A stretch of 64,000 nucleotides of DNA from Closterium sp. NIES-65 (GCA_948144175.1 CANXME010002096.1:1736001-1800000); one strand, 5' to 3'. Numbered from the stretch's first letter, positions 29,686 to 44,560 are shown. Numbers and translations are program-made. The notes: generated from the sequence alone by a model not told the origin.

Positions 29686-32600
29686 ATGGCGGCTGTGCAC
29701 CATTTCCTCTCTGCGATCCCTGGTTCCTCTAGGCGAATCGTCAGTCGCCACGTGTTTGACTTCGCAGCTCTCCGCCATTGTCAGCCAATCGGCGCGCGAA
29801 CCGCTACACGAGTCGCGAAGGCTCGACCTTTGAAATGCCTCGGGCAGGCGATTCGTTTCAAAGTGACCTCGTCGTTAGCGCAGGTCCGGGCAGCCGAAAA
29901 TACATCCTGTTCAGACGAGCTGACCGTACAGGTGTGTAGCACTGGCGGTTGCCGTATTCTGCTTGACACGTGGCAGTCGCGCGTTGCTAACGGCTCCTTT
30001 TCCGTTTTGTGTGGATCGTGTCGCCGTCCAATCCCGTTCACTCCGCCCAGGATGACACGTGGCAGGCGCTGAAGCGGCTCACATTGGGGGACTCCGCGGA
30101 GAGCTGCCCCGTAGAAGTGCGCGATGGGGGGAAGACTGGCGGAGGGCGGTAAGCATGGGGACGGGGAAGATGAGCGGAGGGCGGTAACTGTTTTTTTGGT
30201 TGCCCTGTGCGACTCAGGAATCGCCTATCGTGCGACTCCGCGGAGAGCTGCCCGGTAGAAGTGCGCGACGGGGGGGAAACGGGCGGAGGGCGGTAGGCTC
30301 GGGCGGGAAGGGGGGGAGACGGGCATGGGGCGGTAAGCTCGGGGGGGGAAGAGGGTTGTGGGGGGAAAGACGGGCGTGGGGCGGTAAGTGTATTCTGAGT
30401 CCCACGGCCATTTACTCAAAGGTTCTCAGAAGTCGTTGCCTCACTGGGGTGGGGGACGCCGCGGAGAGTTGCCCTGTTGACGTGCGCGATGGGGGGAAGA
30501 CTGGCGGAGGGCCGTAAGCATGGGGAGGGAGGGGAGGGGAAGGGGAGAGGGATGGGGAGAATGGAGGATGGGGGAAGACGGGCGGAGGACGGTAAACGTG
30601 GGCAGTGAGCAGTTGAATGAGCGGGCGAGGAGTGGGGGAGGGATGGGGAGAATGGAGGATGGGGGAAGACGGGCGGAGGACGGTAAACGTGGGCAGTGAG
30701 CAGTTGAATGAGCGGGCGAGGAGCGGGGGAGGGATGGGGAGAATGGATGATGGGGGAAGACGGGCGGAGGACGGTAAACGTGGGCAGTGAGCAGTTGAAT
30801 GAGCGGGCGAGGAGTGGGGGAGGGATGGGGAGAATGGAAAATCACCATTTTCTTCATTTTCTTCAGACCACCTCTTTGACCACCTCTTTGACCACCTCTT
30901 TGACCACCTCTTTGACCACCATTTTGACCACCTCTTTGACCACCATTTTGACCACCTATTTGACCACCACTTTGACCACCATCTTGACCACCTCTTTGAC
31001 CACCACTTTGACCACCATTTTGACCACCACTTTGACCACCATTTTGACCACCTCTTTGACAGCACCAAAGTGTTTTTGTTCCCGCCATTGTCTCGCTCTG
31101 CCTTACCCACAATCACCCCCCCACCTCTTGCCCCCACCCACTGCACTCCCCCTTCCACCTCATCGTATTCTTCTCTCTCTCCAACTCTCTTCTAGAGAGG
31201 GTGTTTTTGAGACGTCTACACCCTCCAAAAACACTCTCTAAAAACACTCTCCAAAAACACCCTCCAAAAACACCCTTCAAAAACACCCTCCAGAAACACC
31301 CTCCAAAAACACCTTCCAAAAACACCCTCCAAAAACACCCTCCAAAAACACCCTCCAAAAGCACCCTCTCTACACGTGCCTTCCACCTCATCATATTCTT
31401 CTCTCCAACTCTCCTTTTCCCCCTTCCCTCCGCTCCGCCCCCCTCCTTTCGTCTCCCCGCCATCCAATCGCTGTCTCTGTTCAACTACAGCGGCCTGTAC
31501 GCCACCCAGCCAATAGAGAAAGGACACGTGTTCCTCACTGTACACAGGGATCAGGTCAGCGTGTGTCTCTCTCTTGAGATTTCTCATAAGCCTCGTCTAC
31601 TTCCTCCACTCCCTCCGCTTCCTCCACCCCCTCCGCTTCCTCCACTCCCTCCACTTCCCAACGCCTCTGCTTTGTTTCTTCCAACTCAATCCATCGTTTC
31701 ATGACTACCACGAACATTGACGCCACTGTAACTGCTATTATTGCCCTTCTCGGTTCTATACCTCATGTCTTCTCTCTTCCTCCCCTACTTCTCTTCTCCT
31801 CCCATCCAAAATGGTCCTTTGTACAAGCCGTTGCCAAAAGCATGCACCCATCCCTGACCTCGCTTCTGTTCTCAATCCCCTTTATCCTCCCCCCATCTTC
31901 TTTCTTTTGCCGATAAATTGTTTGTAATACGCATTCACCGCCCCCGCCCTCCCAGTCACCCCTCTTTCCAATTACCCCCGCCCTCCCAATCACCTCATCA
32001 CCCGTCTTTCCAACAGATGATAACGGGTGACTCCCTTCCCCCACCCCTTGGGTCCCTCCTCCCTCCCTCACTCTCTGTGTGGGCCCGCATCGCCCTCTTC
32101 CTCCTCCTCCGCCCTTCCCCCTCCCATTCCGCCTCCCATTCCGCCCAACACCAACACCAACACCAACACCAAGACCAGCAACAAGAAGAACACGACAACA
32201 TCCACCACCAAGACCAGCACCACCAAGACCAGCACCACCAAGACCAACAACAAGAAGAACACGACAACATCCACCACCAAGACCAGCACCACCAACAACA
32301 GCACGAGCGCTGGCAGCCGTACATCTCATCGCTCCCGCCATTCAGGGCCGTTGATTCCACGGTCAGTGCTCTCAAGCATCATAACTTGGTTTTGAGTCGA
32401 CTCAAAACTCGACTCAAATCTTTTTAGTTGACTCAAAACTGGGCCGTTGATTTCACGGTCGGTCAGTGCTCTCAAACATCATAACCAGCACGGCCGTTGA
32501 TTCCAGCTTTGTGTGTGTGACCGTTGTTGAGTCGACCCAAACGTCTGAACATCGACCAACAACAGCACGAGCGCTGGCAGCCGTACATCTCATCGCCCTC

Positions 32601-35600
32601 CCTGCATCACAGCCGTTGATTCCACGGTCAGTGATCTTAAGCTGAACAGCTAGCCTTGTGTGACTGTTGAGTCAACAGCTCAACACATCTCTCCCCTTTT
32701 TTGAGACGTCTCGAAACAGCTAGCCCTGTGTGACTGTTGAGTCGCAAGGAGTTTTTGAGAATTCTCTCCCCTTTTCTCTCCTTCCACGAATGTCTATTCG
32801 GCGCCTTAGATACTCGTTTCTCCCCCTCCCAACATCCCCCTTTCCCCCCCCTCCTTTTATCCCTCCGCCAGGTCTGGTTAGGGGAGCACAAAGGGGGCCA
32901 TGCGTCTGGTCTATGCTTCTGGACTAAAAGCGTAGTGTTGAGTCGACTCATAAAAGGGCCATGCTTCTGGACTAAAAGCGTAGCGTTGAGTCGACTCATA
33001 AAAGGGCCATGCTTCTGGACTAAAAGCGTAGCGTTGAGTCGACTCATAAAAGGGCCATGCTTCTGGACTAAAAGCGTAGTGTTGAGTCGACTCATAAAAG
33101 GGCCATGCTTCTGGACTAAAAGCGTAGCGTTGAGTCGACTCATAAAAGGGCCATGCTTCTGGACTAAAAGCGTAGCGTTGAGTCGACTCATAAAAGGGCC
33201 ATGCTTCTGGACTAAAAGCGTAGCGTTGAGTCGACTCATAAAAGGGCCATGCTTCTGGACTAAAAGCGTAGTGTTGAGTCGACTCATAAAAGGGCCATGC
33301 TTCTGGACTAAAAGCGTAGCGTTGAGTCGACTCATAAAAGGGCCATGCTTCTGGACTAAAAGCGTAGCGTTGAGTCGACTCATAAAAGGGCCATGCTTCT
33401 GGACTAAAAGCGTAGCGTTGAGTCGACTCATAAAAGGGCCATGCTTCTGGACTAAAAGCGTAGTGTTGAGTCGACTCATAAAAGGGCCATGCTTCTGGAC
33501 TAAAAGCGTAGCGTTGAGTCGACTCATAAAAGGGCCATGCTTCTGGACTAAAAGCGTAGCGTTGAGTCGACTCATAAAAGGGCCATGCTTCTGGACTAAA
33601 AGCGTAGCGTTGAGTCGACTCATAAAAGGGCCATGCTTCTGGACTAAAAGCGTAGTGTTGAGTCGACTCATAAAAGGGCCATGCTTCTGGACTAAAAGCG
33701 TAGCGTTGAGTCGACTCATAAAAGGGCCATGCTTCTGGACTAAAAGCGTAGTGTTGAGTCGACTCATAAAAGGGCCATGCTTCTGGACTAAAAGCGTAGC
33801 GTTGAGTCGACTCATAAAAGGGCCATGCTTCTGGACTAAAAGCGTAGCGTTGAGTCGACTCATAAAAGGGCCATGCTTCTGGACTAAAAGCGTAGTGTTG
33901 AGTCGACTCATAAAAGGGCCATGCTTCTGGACTAAAAGCGTAGTGTTGAGTCGACTCATAAAAGGGCCATGCTTCTGGACTAAAAGCGTAGCGTTGAGTC
34001 GACTCATAAAAGGGCCATGCTTCTGGACTAAAAGCGTAGCGTTGAGTCGACTCATAAAAGGGCCATGCTTCTGGACTAAAAGCGTAGTGTTGAGTCGACT
34101 CATAAAAGGGCCATGCTTCTGGACTAAAAAGCGCCCTGAACATTTGTTTCTCCCCCTCTCAAAATATCACACCACCCCCTCCCCCCCCCCCGGTCCTTCC
34201 TCCCCCCTCCCCCCCTCCCGGTCCTTCCTCCCCCCTCCCCCCCCCCCCGGTCCTTCCTCCCCCCTCCCCCTTGATCAGGTGTGGTGGGGGCAGCACGAGA
34301 GGGCCATGCTGCTGCCCTCACTGTACAACGACACACGAGATTGCCTCAACTATTCCTCCTTTCTCCACCTCCCAACATACCTCCCCTACCCTCTCCCCAT
34401 CTACCAGGTGTGGTGGGGGCAGCACGAGAGGGCCATGCTGCTGCCATCGCTGTACAACGACACACAAGATCGGACGGCTCTTATTCAATCTGAGTTCGCC
34501 ACCATCCAATCGGTAACACACTGCCAATTGCCCTTGCTGGCTTGCCCTTTCTTGCTGGCTTGCCTTTCTTGCTGGCTTGCCCTTTCTTGCTGGCTTGCCC
34601 TTTCTTGCTGGCTTGCCCTTTCTTGCTGGCTTGCCCTTTCTTGCTGGCTTGCCCTTTCTTGCTGGCTTGCCCTTTCTTGCTGGCTTGCCCTTTCTTGCTG
34701 GCTTGCCCTTTCTTGCTGGCTTGCCCTTTCTTGCTGGCTTGCCCTTTCTTGCTGGCTTGCCCTTTCTTGCTGGCTTGCCCTTTCTTGCTGGCTTGCCCTT
34801 TCTTGCTGGCTTGCCCTTTCTTGCTGGCTTGCCCTTTCTTGCTGGCTTGCCCTTTCTTGCTTGCTTACCCTTTCTTGCTTGCTCATAATAGCATATCACT
34901 CACAGTTCTCTCCCTCCCCCCCCTTGCTGCCGCACTCTTTGCTGCCCTCCCTTTGCCCCCCCCCACGTATTGCCACCCCTTGCTAACCGTCCAACCTTTT
35001 GTTTTAGCTCGTGCACGCCTCCCCCCTCCCCTTCCCTCCTCCTCTTCTCCCTTTCTTGTCAGTTGAAGACAGGTGAGCTGCAAAGACCTTGAACTATCCT
35101 TCTCCCCTTTCCTCCTCTTCTCCCCTTTTCTCTCCCTATTCCCCCCTCCAGGCGACACCCATCACCCACACCTGCACTGTTCCCCGTTTCTCCCCCTCAT
35201 CATTCCACCATCCCTCCTCCTCTTCTCCCCTTCTCTCCTCCTATTCCCCCTCCAGGCTCTCACCCATCACCCACACCTGCATTCGTTCCTCCCGAACCTG
35301 ACCTACGACCAGTTCTGCCATGCCTACTCGCTAGGTACGGCATGTGATGCATTTACAGAACTAGTGCAGACTGGTGCAGGTGCAGAGTCAAACCTGCCTT
35401 GAATGGTGCAGGTGCAGAGTCAAACCTGCCTTGACTGGTGGAGGTGCAGCGTCAAGCCTGCCTTGACTGGTGCAGGTGCAGCGTCGAGCCTGCCTTGACT
35501 GGTGCAGGTGCAGCGTCAAGCCTGCCTTGACTGGTGGAGGTGCAGCGTCAAGCCTGCCTTGACTGGTGCAGGTGCAGCGTCGAGCCTGCCTTGACTGGTG

Positions 35601-38600
35601 CAGGTGCAGCGTCAAGCCTGCCTTGACTTGTGCAAGCTGGGTCAAACTTGGGCTGGCTGGGGTGCAGGGTGGGTCAGGGTGGGGCAGAGTGGGGCAGGTT
35701 AGGCAGGGTGGGGCAGCTTTCATACAACAGTGCGACATAGGGCCAAGATGCTAGCTCACTAGGTGTGGATCAAGTTCTCCTTTTCCCACCCCCCTCCTCC
35801 AACTCCCACCCCACCCCCTCCTCCACTCTCTCTGACTCACTTTCCCTCCTCTCCCCTTCCCTCCCCTGCCTGCCGCAGCACAGTGTGTTCCCGGGCGTGG
35901 GGGATCGAAGCTTTGGGCAATCTTGCTCTGGTGAGTGAGTGAGTGATTAATTGCTGCCCTGCTGTTACAGGGTGTTTTCCAAACAGATCATAAGTACCCT
36001 CCAAATTTCACGGGTGTGGGGAACCTCATGCACGGACATGGTTAATTACCCGCTCACACACTCTCCTCCCACACACAATCTCCTCCCACACACACTCTCC
36101 TCCCTCTCACACTCTCCTCCCTCACCACCCCTCATCATTTCTCACCACCCCTCACCATTTCTCACCTCCCATCACCACTCCTCACCACCCCTCACCATTT
36201 CTCACCTCCCCTCACCACTCCTTACCACTCCTCGCCACCCATCACCACCCTTCACTCATTCCCAGCAACCCCCAGGTAGCTTTTGCCGACATGGTAAACC
36301 ACAACCCTCACACGCCCACACACGCTTCTCCTCCCATACCCCCCCCACCACCCCGCTGCACCCATCACTGCCCCTCATCAAACCCCCCAGGTACCATATG
36401 CCGACATGATGAACCACAACCCCCACTCGCACACTCTCCACCCTCACCACCGCTCACCACCCCTCACCACCCCCCAGGTACCATATGCGGACATGATAAA
36501 CCACAACCCCCACTCACACACTCTGCTGTGCTACGACGAGGAGCAGCAAGCAGTCGAGGTGCCTTTTGAACCCTCTATATCCCTCTCGCTTTCTACACCC
36601 TTCTCGCCTTGTATGCCCTGCTTGCATTTCCAACCACAATACCCACTCGCACACTCTGCTGTGCTACGATGAGGAGCAGCACGCCGTTGAGGTGCCCTTC
36701 GGGCCCCACCACACCCTTCTCCACACCCTTCTCCACACCCTTCTCCACACCCTTCTCCACACCCTTCTCCACACCCTTCTCCACACCCTTCTCCACACCC
36801 TTCTCTACACCCTTCTCTACACCCTTCTCTACACCCTTCTCTACACCCTTCTCTACACCCTTCTCTACACCCTTCTCTACACCCTTCTCTACACCCTTCT
36901 CTACACCCTTCTCTACACCCTTCTCCACACCCTTCTCCACACCCTTCTCCACACCCTTCTCCACACCCTTCTCCACACCCTTCTCCACACCCTTCTCCAC
37001 ACCCTTCTCCACACCCTTCTCCACACCCTTCTCTACACCCTTCTCTACACCCTTCTCTACACCCTTCTCTACACCCTTCTCTACACCCTTCTCTACACCC
37101 TTCTCTACACCCTTTCTACACCCTTCTCCACACCCTTCTCCACACCCTTCTCCACACCCTTCTCCACACCCTTCTCTACACCCTTCTCCACATCCTTCTC
37201 CACACCCTTCTCCACACCCTTCTCTACGCCCTTCTCTACACCCTTCTCCACACCCTTCTCCACACCCTTCTCCACACCCTTCTCCACACCCTTCTCCACA
37301 CCCTTCTCTACACCCTTCTCTACACCCTTCTCTACATCCTTCTCTACACCCTTCTCCACACCCTTCTCCACACCCTTCTCCACACCCTTCTCCACACCCT
37401 TCTCCACACCCTTCTCCACACCCTTCTCCACACCCTTCTCCACACCCTTCTCCACACCCTTCTCCACACCCTTCTCCACACCCTTCTCTACACCCTTCTC
37501 TACACCCTTCTCCACACCCTTCTCCACACCCTTCTCTACACCTTCTCTACCCTTCTCTACACCCTTCTCTACACCCTTCTCTACACCCTTCTCTACACCC
37601 TTCTCTACACCCTTCTCTACACCCTTCTCTACACCCTTCTCTACACCCTTCTCTACACCCTTCTCTACACCCTTCTCTACACCCTTCTCCACACCCTTCT
37701 CCACACCCTTCTCCACACCCTTCTCCACACCCTTCTCCACACCCTTCTCCACACCCTTCTCCACACCCTTCTCCACACCCTTCTCCACACCCTTCTCCAC
37801 ACCCTTCTCTACACCCTTCTCTACACCCTTCTCTACGCCCTTCTCTACACCCTTCTCCACACCCTTCTCCACACCCTTCTCCACACCCTTCTCCACACCC
37901 TTCTCCAAACCCTTCTCTACACCCTTCTCTACACCCTTCTCTACATCCTTCTCTACACCCTTCTCCACACCCTTCTCCACACCCTTCTCCACACCCTTCT
38001 CCACACCCTTCTCCACACCCTTCTCCACACCCTTCTCCACACCCTTCTCCACACCCTTCTCCACACCCTTCTCCACACCCTTCTCCACACCCTTCTCTAC
38101 ACCCTTCTCCACACCCTTCTCCACACCCTTCTCCACACCCTTCTCCACACCCTTCTCCACACCCTTCTCTACACCCTTCTCTACACCCTTCTCCACACCC
38201 TTCTCCACACCCTTCTCTACACCCTTCTCCACACCCTTCTCCACACCCTTCTCTACACCCTTCTCTACACCCTTCTCTACACCCTTCTCTACACCCTTCT
38301 CTACACCCTTCTCTACACCCTTCTCTACACCCTTCTCCACACCCTTCTCCACACCCTTCTTCACACCCTTCTCCACACCCTTCTCCACACCCTTCTCTAC
38401 ACCCTTCTCCACATCCTTCTCCACACCCTTCTCCACACCCTTCTCTACGCCCTTCTCTACACCCTTCTCCACACCCTTCTCCACACCCTTCTCCACACCC
38501 TTCTCCACACCCTTCTCCACACCCTTCTCTACACCCTTCTCTACACCCTTCTCTACATCCTTCTCTACACCCTTCTCCACACCCTTCTCCACACCCGTCT

Positions 38601-41600
38601 CCACACCCTTCTCCACACCCTTCTCCACACCCTTCTCCACACCCTTCTCCACACCCTTCTCCACACCCTTCTCCACACCCTTCTCTACACCCTTCTCCAC
38701 ACCCTTCTCTACACCCTTCTCTACACCCTTCTCTACATCCTTCTCCACACCCTTCGCCACACCCTTCTCTACACCCTTCTCTACACCCTTCTCTACACCC
38801 TTCTCCACACCCTTCTCCACACCCTTCTCTACACCCTTCTCCACACCCTTCTCCACACCCTTCTCCACACCCTTCTCCACACCCTTCTCCACACCCTTCT
38901 CCACACCCTTCTCCACACCCTTCTCCACACCCTTCTCCACACCCTTCTCCACACCCTTCTCCACACCCTTCTCTACACCCTTCTCTACACCCTTCTCTAC
39001 ACCCTTTTCCACACCCTTCTCCACACCCTTCTCTACACCCTTCTCCACACCCTTCTCCACACCCTTCTCCACACCCTTCTCCACACCCTTCTCTACACCC
39101 CTCTCTACACCCTTCTCCACACCCTTCTCTACACCCTTCTCTACACCCTTCTCTACATCCTTCTCCACACCCTTCTCCACACCCTTCTCTACACCCTTCT
39201 CCACACCCTTCTCCACACCCTTCTCCACACCCTTCTCTACATTCTTCTCCACACCCTTCTCCACACCCTTCTCTACACCCTTCTCTACATCCTTCTCCAC
39301 ACCCTTCTCCACACCCTTCTCTACACCCTTCTCCACACCCTTCTCCACACCCTTCTCTACACCCTTCTCTACACCCTTCTCCACACCCTTCTCTACACCC
39401 TTCTCTACACCCTTCTCTACACCCTTGTCTACACCCTTCTCCACACCCTTCTCCACACCCTTCTCTACACCCTTCTCTACATCCTTCTCCACACCCTTCT
39501 CCACACCCTTCTCTACACCCTTCTCCACACCCTTCTCCACACCCTTCTCCACACCCTTCTCTACATCCTTCACTACACCCTTCTCTACACCCTTCTCCAC
39601 ACCCTTCTCCACACCCTTCTCCACACCCTTCTCTACACCCTTCTCCACACCCTTCTCCACACCCTTCTCTACACCCTTCTCTACACCCTTCTCCACACCC
39701 TTCTCTACACCCTTCTCTACACCCTTCTCTACACCCTTCTCTACACCCTTCTCTACACCCTTCTCTACACCCTTCTCCACACCCTTCTCCACACCCTTCT
39801 CCACACCCTTCTCCACACCCTTCTCCACACCCTTCTCTACACCCTTCTCCACATCCTTCTCCACACCCTTCTCCACACCCTTCTCTACGCCCTTCTCTAC
39901 ACCCTTCTCCACACCCTTCTCCACACCCTTCTCCACACCCTTCTCCACACCCTTCTCCACACCCTTCTCTACACCCTTCTCTACACCCTTCTCTACATCC
40001 TTCTCTACACCCTTCTCCACACCCTTCTCCACACCCGTCTCCACACCCTTCTCCACACCCTTCTCCACACCCTTCTCCACACCCTTCTCCACACCCTTCT
40101 CCACACCCTTCTCCACACCCTTCTCTACACCCTTCTCCACACCCTTCTCTACACCCTTCTCTACACCCTTCTCTACATCCTTCTCCACACCCTTCGCCAC
40201 ACCCTTCTCTACACCCTTCTCTACACCCTTCTCTACACCCTTCTCCACACCCTTCTCCACACCCTTCTCTACACCCTTCTCCACACCCTTCTCCACACCC
40301 TTCTCCACACCCTTCTCCACACCCTTCTCCACACCCTTCTCCACACCCTTCTCCACACCCTTCTCCACACCCTTCTCCACACCCTTCTCCACACCCTTCT
40401 CCACACCCTTCTCTACACCCTTCTCTACACCCTTCTCTACACCCTTTTCCACACCCTTCTCCACACCCTTCTCTACACCCTTCTCCACACCCTTCTCCAC
40501 ACCCTTCTCCACACCCTTCTCCACACCCTTCTCTACACCCCTCTCTACACCCTTCTCCACACCCTTCTCTACACCCTTCTCTACACCCTTCTCTACATCC
40601 TTCTCCACACCCTTCTCCACACCCTTCTCTACACCCTTCTCCACACCCTTCTCCACACCCTTCTCCACACCCTTCTCTACATTCTTCTCCACACCCTTCT
40701 CCACACCCTTCTCTACACCCTTCTCTACATCCTTCTCCACACCCTTCTCCACACCCTTCTCTACACCCTTCTCCACACCCTTCTCCACACCCTTCTCTAC
40801 ACCCTTCTCTACACCCTTCTCCACACCCTTCTCTACACCCTTCTCTACACCCTTCTCTACACCCTTGTCTACACCCTTCTCCACACCCTTCTCCACACCC
40901 TTCTCTACACCCTTCTCTACATCCTTCTCCACACCCTTCTCCACACCCTTCTCTACACCCTTCTCCACACCCTTCTCCACACCCTTCTCCACACCCTTCT
41001 CTACATCCTTCACTACACCCTTCTCTACACCCTTCTCCACACCCTTCTCCACACCCTTCTCCACACCCTTCTCTACACCCTTCTCCACACCCTTCTCCAC
41101 ACCCTTCTCTACACCCTTCTCTACACCCTTCTCCACACCCTTCTCTACACCCTTCTCTACACCCTTCTCTACACCCTTGTCTATACCCTTCTCCACACCC
41201 TTCTCCACACCCTTCTCTACACCCTTCTCTACATCCTTCTCCACACCCTTCTCCACACCCTTCTCTACACCCTTCTCCACACCCTTCTCCACACCCTTCT
41301 CCACACCCTTCTCTACATCCTTCTCTACACCCTTCTCTACACCCTTCTCCACACCCTTCTCCACACCCTTCTCCACACCCTTCTCTACACCCTTCTCCAC
41401 ACCCTTCTCCACACCCTTCTCCACACCCTTCTCCACACCCTTCTCCACACCCTTCTCTACACCCTTCTCTACACCCTTCTCCACACCCTTCTCCACACCC
41501 TTCTCTACACCCTTCTCCACACCCTTCTCCACACCCTTCTCCACACCCTTCTCTACATCCTTCACTACACCCTTCTCTACACCCTTCTCCACACCCTTCT

Positions 41601-44469
41601 CCACACCCTTCTCCACACCCTTCTCTACACCCTTCTCCACACCCTTCTCCACACCCTTCTCTACACCCTTCTCTACACCCTTCTCCACACCCTTCTCTAC
41701 ACCCTTCTCTACACCCTTCTCTACACCCTTGTCTATACCCTTCTCCACACCCTTCTCCACACCCTTCTCTACACCCTTCTCTACATCCTTCTCCACACCC
41801 TTCTCCACACCCTTCTCTACACCCTTCTCCACACCCTTCTCCACACCCTTCTCCACACCCTTCTCTACATCCTTCTCTACACCCTTCTCTACACCCTTCT
41901 CCACACCCTTCTCCACACCCTTCTCCACACCCTTCTCTACACCCTTCTCCACACCCTTCTCCACACCCTTCTCCACACCCTTCTCCACACCCTTCTCCAC
42001 ACCCTTCTCTACACCCTTCTCTACACCCTTCTCCACACCCTTCTCCACACCCTTCTCTACACCCTTCTCCACACCCTTCTCCACACCCTTCTCTACACCC
42101 TTCTCCACACCCTTCTCTACACCCTTCTCTACACCCTTCTCTACACCCTTCTCTACACCCTTCTCTATGCCCTGCTTGTAATTCCAACCCCAATCCTCAC
42201 TCGGACTCTTTGCCGTGCTACAACGAGGAGCAACAAGCAAATGAGGTACCTTCGTCGCCAGTTGAGGTACCTGTCTCCTGCTGCGTTGAAGTTCAGTTCT
42301 CCTGTTTCCTTGCAGCGCCTTGAAAATGCATTTAACGAGCCTCTCAACTCAAAGCTTAGCCCCCAGCACCCTTGCAGAGTAGAGCTGGATTCGAACCGCA
42401 GCAAGCCTTTAATGCATTTAACGGGCCTCTCAACTCAAAGCTAAGCCCCCACCCCAGCACCCATTCTCGTGCACTCCTCCCTGTAGTTTCCATCCATCCT
42501 CTCCCAAACTATTCTTTTGCTCTGTGGCCTCTTTCCCTCTTTTCAAATCATAGCTGACCCGCTCCTGAAAGTTTTTTTTTCCCCGATTTGTTTTTTCCAT
42601 CCTGCCCACTGCCCTTTTTCCAGATCATTGCTGACCGGGACTACGAACCAGGGGAGCAGGTGATAAGCGGTGCAGGTGATAAGGGGAGCAGGTGATAAGC
42701 GGTGCAGGTGATAAGGGGAGCAGGTGATAAGCGGTGCAGGTGATAAGGGGAGCAGGTGATAAGTGGTGCAGGTGATAAGGAGAGCAGGTGATAAGCGGTG
42801 CAGGTGATAAGGGGAGCAGGTGATAAGCGGTGCAGGTGATAAGGGGAGCAGGTGATAAGCGGCGCAGGTGATAAGGGGAGCAGGTGATAGGCAGGCGGTG
42901 CAGGTTATTATTAGATCATGTGCAGTTCAAATGTATGATGTGGTGATAGTTACGTTGCCTCTTTACTGTTGTTATGAAGTTTCTGAATTGTCCACTGCTA
43001 TCGGTCTTGTGAAATGAGGGTGTTTGTGAGACGTCTCATTGCTATCATATTACGTGTCCATTGCTATCTGTCTGGACCTGTCTGGACCTGTCTGGACCGT
43101 GAATCACATGCTTCTCACCCTTGATGTCTTTCCTTCACTTTGTGCCTTCTCCTGCCCTCCGCCCTCCCACATCTCTCCCCCGCCATCCGCATCCCCCTCT
43201 CCCTCCCCCTCTCCTTCCCCCTCTCCTCCCCCCTCCCCATGACCCCTCATACCACGCAGGTGCGAGTGAGCTATGGCGATCTCTCCAGCGGTGTGCTGGC
43301 TTTTGACTCAGAGCAGCCCCCCTTTTGAGGCGCCTCAAAAGCTTTTGACTCAGAGCAGCCCCCCACCCCTTCTTTTCCGTCCCGCCTCCGCACTCCCCCT
43401 CCCGTGCCCCATCACCCCCCCTCATCCCACCCAGGTGTTAGTGAGCTACGGAGATCTCTCCAGTGGTGTGTTGGCGCTTGACTTTGGCTTCACTGTGCCT
43501 GACAACCCGCACGACTCTGTGAGTGCCGCACGACTCTGTGAGCGAGCGGGGCGTGACCCTTCCCTGCTGTCACCTGTCCAGTCGATTCAAAAATCTCCAG
43601 TGGTGAGCTGGCGGTGGACTTTTGGCTTCACTGTGCCTGACAACCCGCATGATTCGGTGAGTGGGGCATGACTGTGTGAGTGGGGCATGACTGTGTGAGT
43701 GGGGCATTGCTCTGCTGGTGGAGGGGGCCTTCTGGGGGAGGGGCCTTTTTGGGGAGGGGCCTTCTTGGGGAGGGGCCTTCTGGGGGAGGCGCAGCTGCTG
43801 CCTTTTGACCCGCCTTGCCTCAGGATACTCTTAGCACCTTGTATGGCCTTGGCACACCCTCCTTGGCACACCCTCCTTGGCACACCCTCCTTGGCACACC
43901 CTCCTTGGCACACCCTCCTTGGCACACCCTCCTTGGCACACCCTCCTTGGCACGTGGAGCTGTGTGTGCTTATAACGAGCAGCAGCAACCCCCGTGACGC
44001 ACCTCTCAATGTGCCCAAGAGGTGGCTTCTGGGGGAGGCACAGCTGCTGCCTCATGCCATCCTCTTCCTCCTCCTCCCCCCCATTCCCTCGCCCTCGTTC
44101 CCAAGCAGGTGGAGCTGTGTGTGCTTGTAGCCAGCAGCACCACCCCCCACGACACACAGTTCAACGAGGCCAAGAGGCGCCTTCTGGGGGAGGCGCAGCT
44201 GCTGCCGTGTGACTCTGCCAGAGGCGCCTGCTTTGTGCTCAAGTGAGTGCGAGTGTGAGTGCGAGTTTGAGTGTGAGTGTGAGTGTGATTATGAGTGTGA
44301 GTGTGATTATGAGTGTGAGTGTGATTATGAGTGCGAGTTTGAGTGTGAGTGTAGTTATGAGTGAGTGACTGAGTGCAAGCGTGTGTGTGGCCGCGGTTGT
44401 GACTGTGAGTGCGAGTCCAAGGGAGTGTGTCAGGATGGCCGAGTTGGTCTAAGGCGCCAGTTTCAGGTA

Positions 44470-44501
<32 letters not shown>

Positions 44502-44529
44502 TCCTGACATTGTAGCCCAGACCTTTTGT

Positions 44530-44560
<31 letters not shown>

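Noticed and set aside
32637-34986. Frames of 400-750 codons with a 16-residue period on both strands
   Set aside because: Artefact of the 48-bp and 18-bp satellites, whose unit lengths are multiples of three.
36566-42323. Open frames of 1,500-1,900 codons on both strands (Ser/Thr/Pro/Phe, His/Pro/Ser, Val/Glu/Lys/Gly and Gly/Cys/Arg repeats)
   Set aside because: They are produced by a 12-bp tandem repeat that contains no stop in these frames; the array lies in an intron of the SET gene between copies of one exon edge.
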